DNA of 64,000 nt. Origin: Ephydatia muelleri (lineage: Eukaryota; Porifera; Demospongiae; Spongillida; Spongillidae). The stretch is from NCBI GenBank assembly GCA_013339895.1, contig JABACO010000007.1, positions 2,472,829 through 2,536,828 of the forward strand, in the 5' to 3' direction. The notes beneath the pieces were generated by a model. That model was not told the DNA's origin and made no database searches. It was given only the letters and a program-made list of their open reading frames with translations. This document shows positions 1 to 10,147 of this stretch, piece by piece. A program made the translations under genes and the position numbers. Numbering within the stretch: the stretch's first letter is position 1; each line of letters starts with the position of its first letter.

Positions 1-1
1 A

Positions 2-1600
2 ATGGAGGAGTACGACTATATTTGCGACGATAGAAGCGATGTCCTTTCTCAGTGCAGTGATGTACCCGCAATTCCCGATAGTTCCGTTGGTCATAATGAT
101 GACGATACTGTTAGCGCTTCAGTTTTTAGAGAAAGGGCGAGCTCTGGTAGAGACTATAAAGAGATGTGTACCAGAGGAAGAGACCGATTACGGTTATCAC
201 AGGCAACAGTATACCCGCAACAGGCGCTACGGTCATATGTGATAGAAGCAGAAGGAAAATCTGACGTGAACGAACTCACGACAGAGGTACTGTTAGAAGT
301 GATATCGGAGTTTAACGCACACAAGTCGTCTAGGAAACACGGGCCACAAGGACAGAGGATGGAAAATTGGATAGCCGTAGAATGTAGCCACAAAGAAGAT
401 CGAGAGTGCATGCCTAATAGGCACATCCATCTCATATACGAGAAGTTCTGCCCTACAATCCGAGGAGAACACATAGAGCAACTATGGCAAATGGTAAGAA
501 AGAAGATGAGAGATCAGACTTCTACTACTTTCAAGGTGAAGTCAAGGAAAATCAAAAACAAACCTAATCACGTGGAAACATCTGCTCACTACGGTATATT
601 AATGTACATGACTGCTGGTCTGTATTCGAAATATCCGTGCAAAAAAAATCTGGTAGGTTGCGGTGACCTATATGATCAGTGTCAACAAGGTTATGATGGC
701 ATAACAGACAACATATACGAGGAGTATCACGCGTGTCACCCTCACCACGGCAACTGCTACAACGACGACAAAGGAGACAAAGATTCGGATGTGAACGCAT
801 GGGACACTCTAACTGCGCTGTGGGAACAGTACGGACCAGTAAAGTTCAAGGATCTATTCAGAAACACTAAGATACCGCAACGAGAAAGAATAAAATGGTC
901 CAGCATGAAAGCTGTAGATAAAATACAGTGGGACAACCTCCTCGAGATATGGATGGTAGACGTATTTCGCCCCATGCCTTACCTGACTGTATTTGACAAA
1001 TACAGTGCGAAGCAGCCTGAGATCACTCTACACATGCATTACGCTCTATTGGAATCTATGATGGCAATACACATGACTCCTCCAGAAATTACACTCTTCA
1101 AAAAGCAGGTGAAAAAATGGATGCTGGGATGTAGCAAACGCAATACGCTGTATATATCAGGGGTCCCAGATGCAGGCAAAAGTCTGCTAGCAGAAATGTT
1201 TTGCAAAGTGTTTGTATACTACAAAAAAAACGCAGCAAGTAAAAATTTCCCACTGGACGGATTGTCAGACAACAAGCTGATATGGCTAGAGGAGTTCACG
1301 TCGCACCTACTGACTACTGGCAACATTACGTTTTTCAAACAGATATTCGGAGGTCAATCTATACGAGGAGATAATAAATTCTCAGGTATTGAAGAGATAG
1401 TGAAGACGCCCGTACTCATTACAAGCAACGAGACGTTTGATACGTTTTTATTGAACGGCAGACGAAGCACTGAATATGACGTTGACGCATGGAAATCAAG
1501 AATATACAGTGTACATTTAAAACACAAAATAGATGTACAGGAATTGAGTCCGTTCTTTGATTACGACGCAGGCATCTGTGGAGAGGCAGCGATAGGGTGA
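2..1600 (+). CDS. Endogenous parvovirus-like NS1 replication initiator/helicase
   Basis: A 532-codon uninterrupted ORF from an ATG at base 2; the gene may begin further upstream of the window. In parvoviruses NS1 nicks and unwinds the viral DNA during rolling-hairpin replication in the nucleus. Seen: an N-terminal nuclease region with an HUH-type motif (HIHLIYE, about residue 140) and a Tyr-containing stretch near residue 200. A superfamily 3 helicase follows: Walker A GVPDAGKS (about 390), Walker B LIWLEEF, a B' loop GGQSIRGDNKFSG and sensor PVLITSNE. The B' loop and spacing fit parvoviral NS1 better than papilloma E1 or CRESS Rep. The stop lies 37 bp from the stop of a convergent minus-strand ORF, an ambisense layout known in some densoviruses. 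No frameshift is visible, which suggests recent insertion, retained function, or a contaminating or episomal genome. Confidence 0.85.
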   Translation: MEEYDYICDDRSDVLSQCSDVPAIPDSSVGHNDDDTVSASVFRERASSGRDYKEMCTRGRDRLRLSQATVYPQQALRSYVIEAEGKSDVNELTTEVLLEVISEFNAHKSSRKHGPQGQRMENWIAVECSHKEDRECMPNRHIHLIYEKFCPTIRGEHIEQLWQMVRKKMRDQTSTTFKVKSRKIKNKPNHVETSAHYGILMYMTAGLYSKYPCKKNLVGCGDLYDQCQQGYDGITDNIYEEYHACHPHHGNCYNDDKGDKDSDVNAWDTLTALWEQYGPVKFKDLFRNTKIPQRERIKWSSMKAVDKIQWDNLLEIWMVDVFRPMPYLTVFDKYSAKQPEITLHMHYALLESMMAIHMTPPEITLFKKQVKKWMLGCSKRNTLYISGVPDAGKSLLAEMFCKVFVYYKKNAASKNFPLDGLSDNKLIWLEEFTSHLLTTGNITFFKQIFGGQSIRGDNKFSGIEEIVKTPVLITSNETFDTFLLNGRRSTEYDVDAWKSRIYSVHLKHKIDVQELSPFFDYDAGICGEAAIG

Positions 1601-1636
1601 TTACACTCAGAAGATGACGAACAAGTAAGTACACAA

Positions 1637-2268
1637 TTACCATTTTGTAAACATTTCAAATATTCCTGCTCCTATAGACGCTATATTTCCCGCAAAGTCC
1701 AACCCTTTCTCCAGCCACCCTATCGCACTTGTCTCAGCTGGAGGAGGATTAGCTTGAGCCCCACCTAACTGATATTGAACTGTAGGTGTGTACTGAATAG
1801 GCCCCCCTTGTAGTGTACGCATATCCATGTTTGCATTAGCATACTGTAGTGTTTGACCAAATGATGTTCCATCGATGGGAGTAGGAACGATGCGTACTGA
1901 CTTGCTATAGAGTCAAATGTATGTGACGATCTTTCCACGTTCACTCGTGCATTGGTGCTTGGAAAATATTTAGGATCCACATACGGCGCACTAGGGTATT
2001 TTAGCAGATACCCTAGTGCATTCTTCATCCATGTACATCTGCCCTCTCGTGCAGCTATTTCTACATCACGCGCATACTTGTACTGTTGCGAAATGATTTC
2101 ATTTGTATGCACACTCATACGTTCTCGTAACAACTTCACCAGAAAGTCATATTCTTCTTTAGGAGTAGGGGCGCTCACCTGTGTATTAGATTTAATATTC
2201 TCTCCCATTGCGAGTAGTTCGCTTACCTGAAAGTGAGAGATAGGATCAAAGTCAATACAATCTGACAT
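1637..2268 (-). pseudogene. Virus-block minus-strand ORF, frameshifted
   Basis: An ATG at 2268 opens a reading frame that stays plausible to about 1890. There the frame with coherent composition shifts by one base and continues to a stop at 1637, so the gene looks broken by a single indel near 1885-1890. The C-terminal part is rich in Pro, Gln and Gly, then has a hydrophobic glycine-containing helix. Its start overlaps the end of the next upstream minus ORF by 17 bp, as in compact viral genomes, and it converges on the NS1-like gene. I do not recognise the family. A structural or virion-associated protein is inferred from position only. Confidence 0.5.
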
Positions 2269-2935
2269 GGCTAACGTACGTACGAAATGGTGGCAAGTCG
2301 TTTAATATACCCTGGTCAGTAAAGACTTCTTCCTGTATGGCATAATTTACATTCACGCGATTAGGCATGAGTACTTCAGTATTAAACCACCAACTGTTTC
2401 CGTCACGAGCGAGATATTTACGGTAAATGAGTTCCTCTATGTATTGAGGAAACGTGTCTCCCTGAGCACCCATTTCATGGTATAGCTTGCACATGTCATC
2501 TAAGTTTGACGACGGTACTCCGTTGATGGATGCCATGTTCATCATTTCTACAAACTTTAACTTGGCTATGTATCCGTTGGGATCCAGATGTACTATGCGA
2601 ATGAGACCTTCGTACGAAGGATCTTGCTCGTAAGCTTGCACAGCGTCATCTAACTCTGCGTTGAGTACGTCATGCATTATAGTATCGTGTGACCATTCTA
2701 AGATAGGCAGTTCAGCTAGCACACTAGGATGATCGTGTATATAGTCTATCGTATCGTCTATAGCGTCTTTCTCTGGTATATGAGGCTGTGTATAAGGAGG
2801 TACACTGTGTTGCTCAGGAGTGAATGGCGAAAATTGGGGCGCTACAGGGCTATCAGGTATAACTGTGACACTGTTTATAGGGTCATAGGAAGCAGGGGGT
2901 TCGGGAGAAAACAATTGAAGCAGCGTGTCCAACAA
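2252..2935 (-). CDS. Virus-block minus-strand ORF, unrecognised
   Basis: An open frame of about 227 codons, Pro-rich at its N end (PEPPASYDPINS, PDSPVAPQFSPFTPEQ) and then acidic and helical. The frame has no ATG at its 5' end: it opens after a stop with TTG codons, and the first ATG is well inside. It therefore either uses a non-AUG start, is spliced, or is joined by frameshift to an upstream frame. Upstream on the same strand (about 2940-3070) another frame encodes a Gly/Ser-rich stretch, reminiscent of glycine-rich linkers in parvoviral capsid proteins. No PLA2 motif was found. Capsid identity is a guess from the ambisense layout. Confidence 0.4.
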   Translation of the reverse strand: MLDTLLQLFSPEPPASYDPINSVTVIPDSPVAPQFSPFTPEQHSVPPYTQPHIPEKDAIDDTIDYIHDHPSVLAELPILEWSHDTIMHDVLNAELDDAVQAYEQDPSYEGLIRIVHLDPNGYIAKLKFVEMMNMASINGVPSSNLDDMCKLYHEMGAQGDTFPQYIEELIYRKYLARDGNSWWFNTEVLMPNRVNVNYAIQEEVFTDQGILNDLPPFRTYVSHVRLY

Positions 2936-3109
2936 GAATGCCTTCTAATCCACTACGCTTCCAACCCGTTCTAGGTTGAGCCAACACAGTTCCCTTTACG
3001 CAGCCACCAGCTGAGCTGCCTCCGCCGCTAGATGCAGTGCTGCCCCCCTACTGTCCGCCGCCAGCAGTAGAACGAGAACTCAAAGATCTACAGTTCTACG
3101 TTTGTTCCG

Positions 3110-3490
3110 TGTCATAAAACGGTGTGCTTTTAGAGAAACAAACAAATTCCTGTTCCTCATGCCCAGTCCTAAAATAATTCTTGGTCGTCGTCTTCTTCCT
3201 TAGGAAGGTATAACTCAAAGCTACGAATGGTTTTGAATAACGGCAATAGCACCAATATCTTCGGAATTCACCTGCACGTTATCCTTTAAGGTCATATAGA
3301 CACCTAGAGAGAGAAGTACCTTATGCGGTAGCAAGTTCTATATAGGAATTGGTATGAAGTTATTGCAGAAGTTATTATTGCTCAGTGAAGTTATTTGTAC
3401 AGCTTGCAGTATAAATACTCCAACCTGCACGAAATTTATTTGGTGTTCCTATTATCGCAGTTTAATCGATACTTTGGCTAGTGAAGTTGA
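3110..3490. other. No gene seen
   Basis: AT-rich sequence between the virus-like block and the repeat-protein pseudogene. I see no coding motif, repeat or clear terminal hairpin that would mark the end of the viral insertion. Confidence 0.5.
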
Positions 3491-4085
3491 ATGCCTTCGC
3501 GTAATCAAAAGATTAGATCTAAGCAACGAGCGAAATACCTTCAAAAGCAAGACGATATTTATCACAAGAAAACAAGGCTAAAGCCCGAGCGCGCTACAAG
3601 GCCGATCCAGAAAAGAAGGCCTCTGTACGCAACAGCTACAACGCAGATACTGAATCTAAGCAATCTGCTAAAAGGCAGCGATATCAAGAGTACCTTGAGG
3701 AGAACCGTGCTGCTAAAAGGCAGCGATACCAAGAGGATGTCAAGGAGAACCGTGCTGCTAAAAGGCAGCGATATCAAGAGGACGTCGAGGAGAACTGTGC
3801 TGCTATAAGGCAGCGATATCAAAAGGACCTCGGAGGACCGTGCTGCTAAAAGGCAGCGATATCAAGAGGATGTCGAGGAGAACCGTGCTGCTAAAAGGCA
3901 GCGATATCAAGAGGAGAACCGTGCTGCTAAAAGGCAGTGATATCAAGAGGAGAACCGTGCTGCGATATCAAGAGGAGAACCGTGCTGCTAAAAGGCAGCG
4001 ATATCAAGAGGACCTCAAGGAGAACCGTGCTGCTAAAAGGCATCCTTATCTGATGTACAACGGCAGCCCGCCTGCAACAATTTAA
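3491..4085 (+). pseudogene. RYQED-repeat protein gene (charged 15-residue repeats), frameshifted
   Basis: An ATG at 3491 starts a basic reading frame (MPSRNQKIRSKQRAKYLQ). Near 3560 the coherent frame changes and continues with KARARYKADPEKKAS and then tandem units of the type ENRAAKRQRYQED. The DNA unit is about 45 bp, and about eight full or partial copies lie between 3660 and 4055, with internal deletions that shift frame again near 3830-3960. Arrays of similar Lys/Arg/Tyr-rich repeats occur in predicted sponge proteins (my recollection, not searched). Function unknown; the helical charged repeat could bind nucleic acid. It lies 80 bp upstream of a family X copy in the same orientation and may be the same transcription unit. 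Confidence 0.55.
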
Positions 4086-4165
4086 TTGCATTTGCTATGA
4101 GCTAATAGTTGAAATCACTTTTGGATTAAGTTCAACATTCTCATTAACATAGTTGCTGCTACTTT

Positions 4166-5020
4166 ATGAGCTGGAATTGGAGTGCTCTTAACATGCAACG
4201 TGTACTGCAGAATCAATTGAGTGGTATGCACAAACCGAATGAGTTATCATCATCACGTCCTATATCTTGCAGTACATCAGGTGTATCCTCTAATACACCA
4301 GATAGTGCCGCCTCTAACGCCACACCTTACAGTACAGCTTGGAGTAATAATGATAGTGTCTTTGAGAGATCAGACAGTGAGCCTTGTACTCCAAATATGT
4401 TATTACATACTACCACTGCCCACATTACATCGAGTATTACTCAATGTACATCGAGTATTACTAAATGTACATCGAGTACTACTGCACATATGACAACGGG
4501 TGCCTCCTGCACCATTGCATTGTATACCCCCCCCCTGCAGACTATGGTGACATGCGTGATTTACTGTTGGATGTAACACCAAAGTCTGACATAACTCAGC
4601 GTACACCAGAACAAGAAGATCAGATACAGCAATCAAAAGCATTAGCACAGAGCAAGGCAACATCTGGCGACATTGATGCAGCAATCTTGCAGTATCGATC
4701 ATGTTTGCACATATACAATAGAACAACCGATTCTTTTGATTCTGTGCAAACTATATTGAAAGAGATCATCAAAATGTGCAAACCAACTCGATATAAACAT
4801 TATGCTGGTATTAGCATGCTCGCGTTGAGTGATCTCTATGTATCTATCTCTGCACTTCTTCTGGCACAACAATGGGGGTATTATGCCATCGAGTATCTAC
4901 GAGAGCATCGCTACTCTACAATCTATCAGCATGCTATTAACCAAATGCTTTGGATACTATCAGAGACACGGCAATACGATCTGATGTTCATATATCTTGA
5001 AATGTATGTCGGACATAGTC
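4166..5020 (+). pseudogene. Family X helical protein, copy 1 (frameshifted, 3' truncated)
   Basis: An ATG at 4166 begins a Ser/Thr-rich low-complexity region ending in TIALYTP. A run of nine C (about 4528-4540) then shifts the frame, and the protein continues as DLLLDVTPKSD, a Gln/Glu-rich helix, GDIDAAILQYRSCLHIYN and an alpha-helical region resembling TPR-like repeats. The same order of blocks occurs at 24351-25371 in copy 2. Coherence is lost near 5020, where PLE-like sequence begins, so copy 1 probably lost its 3' end (Cys-rich cluster and GRPRK patch in copy 2) to an insertion. I do not recognise the family; host gene or transposon cargo are both possible. Confidence 0.6.
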
Positions 5021-6430
5021 TGGGAGCTGGATGCCCTGAGGAGGGACAGCGGGGAAGACAGAAGACAACCGTATTGCCACCCTCGCTGGAATGGAACACG
5101 GCCCAACCCTCAAGGGAAGAGCAAGGAGGACCACTCCTCCCCATCCACCTCCAGAGACGTGGTTCACAAGTCTCACAACGCCGGTCTCAACACGTTCACC
5201 GCCTCATACGGTTCTAGTTCGGCAGGATCCTGGGAGTATTCTGCATGCAGGACCCGCTTCATCTCCATTGGCTCTGTTGGACGAATACCAACCAGCAGTA
5301 AAGATGAAAAACCAGTCCTCCATAGGTATGTTGTCAAACGATTGGGTAGTCTAGGGATGACACAGTGCACCATTCATCTTATAAATAACCCTTAATTTCC
5401 ACGCGACTCCCGGATTGTGCAGAGTCTCTGTCAAAGGAGACTTGCATTCCGGCACCCGTGGGTGGACAGCTACGCAAGCTCCTAGACTCCTATGAGAGCA
5501 AAGTGATGTCCATACACCAGGACATGCTTAAGCCAAGCACCAGGTGGACATCCTAACTCGCTACCATGAGCTTAGGAGTGTGCCGGCCGATTTGATCTTC
5601 CTGGAGGAGACGCATATTAAGGACCCCGCTCCCTGGTTTACCAAGGAGTGGAGGGACATTGAGAACAAGTCGGCCTTGGCAAAGACCAATCTCCTGATCC
5701 GTCATTGGAAGGAGATTGCCAGTCGCCTCGAGGGGAATGCCCTCAAGGCAAAATACTCTAGAGTCCGCACCATCAAGCAGGCAGAAGAAATCAATGAGGC
5801 CAAGACAGGCCTCCTGAACGAATTAAACCGAGCCAATGAAACCTTGCTTCCTGACAAGGAGGCAATGGACGAGAGGCAGAAGCGGCAGACGGAAGCCTAC
5901 CTAAAAAAAATTGGTAGGCCCTGCTGAAGTGCACGCCACCAGTTCTAGACCAGGACTTGGTGCAGTGGGGGCTCAAACCAAACCCATAAAATCCTGGACC
6001 TATGCACAGATGGTTGCCAATAAGGGCAAGGGACCGGCACTGTCGAAGAAGACACCAACCTCTTCGACAAAAGTCATAGAGGATAAAGGTACCCCAGTGG
6101 TAGCATTTAACACGAATGCTGCCACGACTCCTGTTGACACAACACAAGGATCTATGGGGTTTGTGGAGGCACTATTTGACCGAAGTGTTCTCGTGCATAA
6201 ATGTTTATCCTCTCAACAGGGGCTCTCTGGTGGGTGCAATACTGGACTCCATTCAGTGGGAGAGGCAAGAAACCCAACCAGCTTGCCAATATCCCAAACC
6301 GAGGTGGTGGAGGGAACGAGAGAACGTCGCCAGAGACAGCAAGGGGAGAGGGAAGACAGAACACACCCATGCATGTCCAAGGACCCCAAGAGTGGGTCAG
6401 AGCACGGGAGACCACCGTGTACCCCTCCCC
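5021..6430 (+). mobile_element. Penelope-like element 5' ORF remnant
   Basis: Broken frames encode a charged coiled-coil region. The best stretch is 5544-5927 (127 codons), with WFTKEWRDIENKSA, LIRHWKEI and LLNELNRANE. It aligns by eye with the ORF at 8524-9054 (WFTREWKAI, LIKMWEDP, ELLNELVKEEE, TQAFLRKL), which lies just upstream of a Penelope-type reverse transcriptase. I therefore read it as the upstream part of a related PLE. Downstream frames (5911-6441) are Pro/Ser/Arg rich and carry no recognisable domain. No RT or GIY-YIG motif is present in this fragment. Confidence 0.5.
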
Positions 6431-6518
6431 TACCTGTCTAGTGAGGTAGCAGCCTTAGGAATATACCAACCTAAAACCAAGTATAGTTAGTTATGCAGGA
6501 ACAGCTCTTAACCCTTAA

Positions 6519-6765
6519 AACTAACCTAAGCCCAGAGGGTGAGACGTTAGGAGCATACCAGCCTAAAGCTAACTCTAGCCAAAGGGGTCCAATTTGTGGG
6601 ATAAATCAACCCGAACTAACCCCTAAAGCTAACCTACCTAAGCCCAGAGGGTGGGATGTTGAGAGCGTACCAGCCTAAAGCTAATTCTAGAAAAAGGGGT
6701 CCAATTTGTTGGACAAATCAGCCCGAAGTAACCCCAAAAGCTAACCTAAACCCAGAGGCTGGGAG
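6519..6765. repeat. ~110-bp tandem repeat, about 2.3 copies
   Basis: Units begin near 6519, 6626 and 6738. Each has a CTAACCTAAGCCCAGAGG-type start, a CAGCCTAAAGCTAA block and an AGGGGTCCAATTTGT block. Copies differ by scattered substitutions and a few indels. It lies between PLE fragments and may be a degenerate element terminus. Confidence 0.75.
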
Positions 6766-7335
6766 ACCCTAAAATTAGCCTGAATACCCATAGTTATCAA
6801 TCTGGTGAGTACGCCACACAAAGCGTACTTGCCCCAATCAACCCAGAACGTGTAGAGGCAAAGGCCCTGGTGAGGTTGGCAGGAACAGTGTGTCATGGTG
6901 AATGAAAGTGTGCTACAAAGAAGTCCAACAAGAGATTTGGAAAAATTGTAGGCGCAGTTTACATGATTTCAGTTTTATAATCGGTGCAAAATCATATAAC
7001 TTGGAATTTCAACAAGCTTATTCAACATGTAGCCAGTTTCGGTACCCTACCTTTTTACTGCTTGTAGCTTGTTTTCCCGTATTATATACTGCATGCAATT
7101 TTTATTACATGAGCTTAGTAATTGTGATACTTCCTCGCGTCCATCGAGGCGGACCTTCAAAGGCTGCTTAGAAGGATCCACCCAGGTCCACAGACGGTAC
7201 CGCGGGCCACACATGTAGTGGCACCATCAGTGCCTTCACGTCTGTCATCTTCTTCTGATTGCTCATCGCCAGCTCGCGTTCTCTACGGCCATCTTCTTCT
7301 CCACTGTTCTCGTTACACTCACTGGCGTAGTCGTC
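6766..7335. other. No gene seen
   Basis: Unique-looking sequence between the tandem repeat and a PLE RT fragment. Short ORFs have no recognisable motif. Confidence 0.5.
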
Positions 7336-7339
7336 GTAC

Positions 7340-7495
7340 CGCGCGGCACAATTTTGCAGGTAGCGCGAGGGTCAGATACCCGATGGCAGCTCCAATTCAC
7401 GGGCGTGTCGTCCTAGTCTGGACACACGGCACCGACGCCTTCCAACGACCTCAACACCTTCCACCCCAAAATAACATTCACCCTTACACACAATA
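7340..7495 (+). mobile_element. Penelope-like RT fragment
   Basis: The frame at about 7395-7440 encodes VVLVWTHGTDAFQ and a second frame continues as NDLNTFHPKITFT. Together they match the part of a Penelope-type RT following the catalytic DD, before the NFLD block. The same FHPKITFT block occurs in the copies near 9345, 15045 and 17705. The 5' part (7347-7411) is a dispersed repeat also found at 20478-20540. The piece is frameshifted and inactive. Confidence 0.6.
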
Positions 7496-8169
7496 ACATT
7501 CTCAAGAGGGAGAGGCACACAATTACTCTATGAGACACACATGCAAATTAGTTCCAGCCTGATCAGAGGTGCTGGGTCTGGCCTTTTGCTCCGGCCCATA
7601 CCTCCAGGTAGACAGGAAGTGACCGAGGCATATGGTGGTGCTGGGGAGGGTGTCTACGATCCCCAGGTGCACGATAAATCAGGGTGGACTGCTCGAAGGG
7701 ATCAAGGCCCTGGTGGCTTCTTGTGACTTGTAACAAGGTGGCAATTTGTACCAACCCGTCGTAGCAAAAAATACTATTGTCAAATATACTAACGTGGTCT
7801 ACACCGCTATGCGTGGTGGACAGGACACCATTGTCACTGCACGAAAGGCTATCCAAATTTCTAACGGCCAAGCCATTGAGCTGCTGGCAAACTACGGCCT
7901 GTCGTATTGGTTTGCATTAGCAGTGATGTCCGCCTTGGACACATTAGTGTGTTGGTTAAGGGGATATTCTGGCTACTGTTTTCTAAATATTCCTGTATGC
8001 CAACTAGTGAACGGGCTAAGTACATTCCATCTGACACCCCCAACCTCATTAGAATAAAAGATGACTATGTTAACTGCCACTGCCCATTCCCAATTGCAAC
8101 TGAGAAAAGACATCAGGGTACCATTTGAAGGTAAATCAAGCAACAAAATCCCATTCCTTATTTGAATAA

Positions 8170-8508
8170 TAGACAGCCATCCATCCATCCATCTGCAGAC
8201 AGCCATCCATCCATCTGCAGACAGCTATCCATCCATCTGCAGACAGCCATCCATCCATCTGCAGATCCATCTGCAGACAGCCATCCATCTGTAGACAGCC
8301 ATCCATCCATCTGCAGACAGCCATCCATCCATCTGCAGACAGCCAGACAGCCATCCATCCCATCTGCACAGACAGCCAGCCACCCATCCATCCATCTGCA
8401 GACAGCCAGCCAGCCAGCCATCCATACATCTGCAGACAGCCAGCCAGCCATCCATCTGCAGACAAACAGCCATCTGGCAAACAACCATCCATCTGCAAAC
8501 AGCCACTT
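8170..8508. repeat. CATC/CAGACAG minisatellite, copy 1
   Basis: Tandem units built from CCATCCATCCATCTGCAGA and CAGACAGC modules, about 20-22 bp, with variants CAGCCAGC. It gives long meaningless ORFs in several frames on both strands. Confidence 0.95.
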
Positions 8509-8517
8509 TAAAGCTGT

Positions 8518-9640
8518 GTATACATACACTCCGATGGTTCACCAGAGAATGGAAAGCCATCAGAAAGAAGGCAGCCATCGACAAGATGCGCCTCATCAAA
8601 ATGTGGGAGGACCCTACACGTCAGCAGGGCAAATGCATTAAGGTGAAGACCGACCGGGTCAAAACCTTTTGCGCAGTTGCCAGTACTGTGGCTCGAGAGG
8701 AGCTCCTTAACGAACTGGTCAAAGAGGAGGAAGTCATGACTTTCAAAAAGGAGGCCCTGGAAGCAAAACAGGAGAAAGCCACCCAAGCTTTCCTGAGGAA
8801 GTTGGAAAACCTCTCCATATCCGGACGCACGGCGATATTCAATAAGGCACTGAACCATCTTCCCACTGCGAGCCGGACGTTCTTGCGAGGTACGTCTCCG
8901 TGCCTCGTCGAGTGCAAGCAGCTGGACCCCAATCTCACCGCAAGGCTGGAATCCCTCGTCGAGGACGCTGCTCGGCTCACCTCGGGAATGTCGTTGTTTG
9001 ATCCCGGCATATTACCAAACACAGCAATACTCATCAAGAACCTCCGCCAACTATAAGTACCGTCCGTAGGAGAGATCCCTATTGGTCACGATCGACATCA
9101 ACTCTATGTACCCCTCTATACCACAGGAGGAAGGTATCGCAACCCTCCTGAAACGCAACTACAAGTTACCCTTCCCTAGTATAGTAGCCACCCGTCTCCT
9201 CAACTTCATACTGAAGAACTACTTCGCTTTCAACAACAAACACTACCAACAGATTTCCAGAGTGGCCACGGGCACCCCCACAATCGCCAACTTTGTTGTG
9301 AGCAACTTTGAAGAACGTTTCTTCCCCACACAACACCTATGACACCTTTAACCCTAAAATAACATTCACCCACTCAACCTCCCCCGACAGCGTAAACTTC
9401 CTGCGGCGGACGAGGCTCAGGCTAAGAGCGCTACTACTACGGTGGCGAGTGCCGAGCCATCTAAAGGGTATGTTGTTCCCCTCAACAATAATAGATAATA
9501 GACATTCTGGATATCCAGCGTGCCTCAAGTGATGAAGACGTGTATCCCTTATGCGTATTTCTACGAATACTGGTAACAGAGTGCAAAAAAAAGGTAATCC
9601 ACCCGGCTGGACTCTCTGCCCCCAGGAGCAATCTGGAGAC
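8518..9640 (+). mobile_element. Penelope-like element, copy A (degraded)
   Basis: Reading from about 8524, an open frame to 9054 encodes a charged helical region (WFTREWKAI ... ELLNEL ... ILIKNLRQL). After a stop, 9082-9342 encodes the RT palm: VTIDINSMYPSIPQEEG (catalytic Asp block; PLEs usually have DV.SLYTNIP) and YQQISRVATGTPTIANF, which aligns with the PLE block Y.QI.GTAMG. The FxDD block is missing. Another frame continues FNPKITFTHSTSPDSVNFL, the PLE block before the C-terminal part. The element is cut at about 9640, where an unrelated transposon fragment starts. Stops and the lost DD motif make it inactive. Confidence 0.8.
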
Positions 9641-9956
9641 TGTGGCGACACAGCTCTAGAAGAGCGTCTCGGACATAGTCTTTCGGACAAACTTTCCAAA
9701 GGGCACAATACCCATTAAGATGCACATGGTTGAGGACCATGCTGTGCAGTGGGCAAGGTCTACTTCATGTTGGATTCGGCCTACTTGGGGAGCAGGGTGC
9801 TGAATCTATACATGCTAAGTTTAACAATTTATCTAGAGCGTATAGTGCCATAAAGGACAAGGTACATCAGTTAAAATGCATAGTAGCAGAACACTTAGTT
9901 AGCATTGCACCACACAATGTGGCAGCTATACCACCACCAAAGAAAAGGAAGTAAAT
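9641..9956 (+). mobile_element. Transposon-derived C-terminal fragment (GEQGAESIHAKFN), copy 1
   Basis: A frame from about 9680 encodes FPKGTIPIKMHMVEDHAVQW. After a frameshift near 9770, VGFGLLGEQGAESIHAKFN follows and the protein ends in PPPKKRK at a stop. I have seen a similar ED.V..W ... GEQGAESIHA.FN module at the C terminus of repetitive predicted proteins of cnidarians and sponges that are probably DNA-transposon derived; that is recollection, not a search. It was joined to the broken PLE copy A before the segmental duplication. Confidence 0.5.
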
Positions 9957-10147
9957 GATGACAGTCAAACCATTGCACATATATGTCCTTTGAATCATCA
10001 ATGAACATGAAAAGTCGGAGACAAAATAATGCTTGCATATATAGTTACTCATACAACAAATCTCACCCGTAAAAATGGCGCTTTTCCAGAAGCTTGAAAA
10101 CCACTTCAGTATGTGTGTATGTGTGTTGGCACTATTCACACACACAG

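Noticed and set aside
8136..8641. ORFs in both strands over the CATC repeat (HPSICRQ, DGWLSADGW)
   Set aside because: Low-complexity translations of a non-coding minisatellite; length differs between the duplicate copies without frame conservation.
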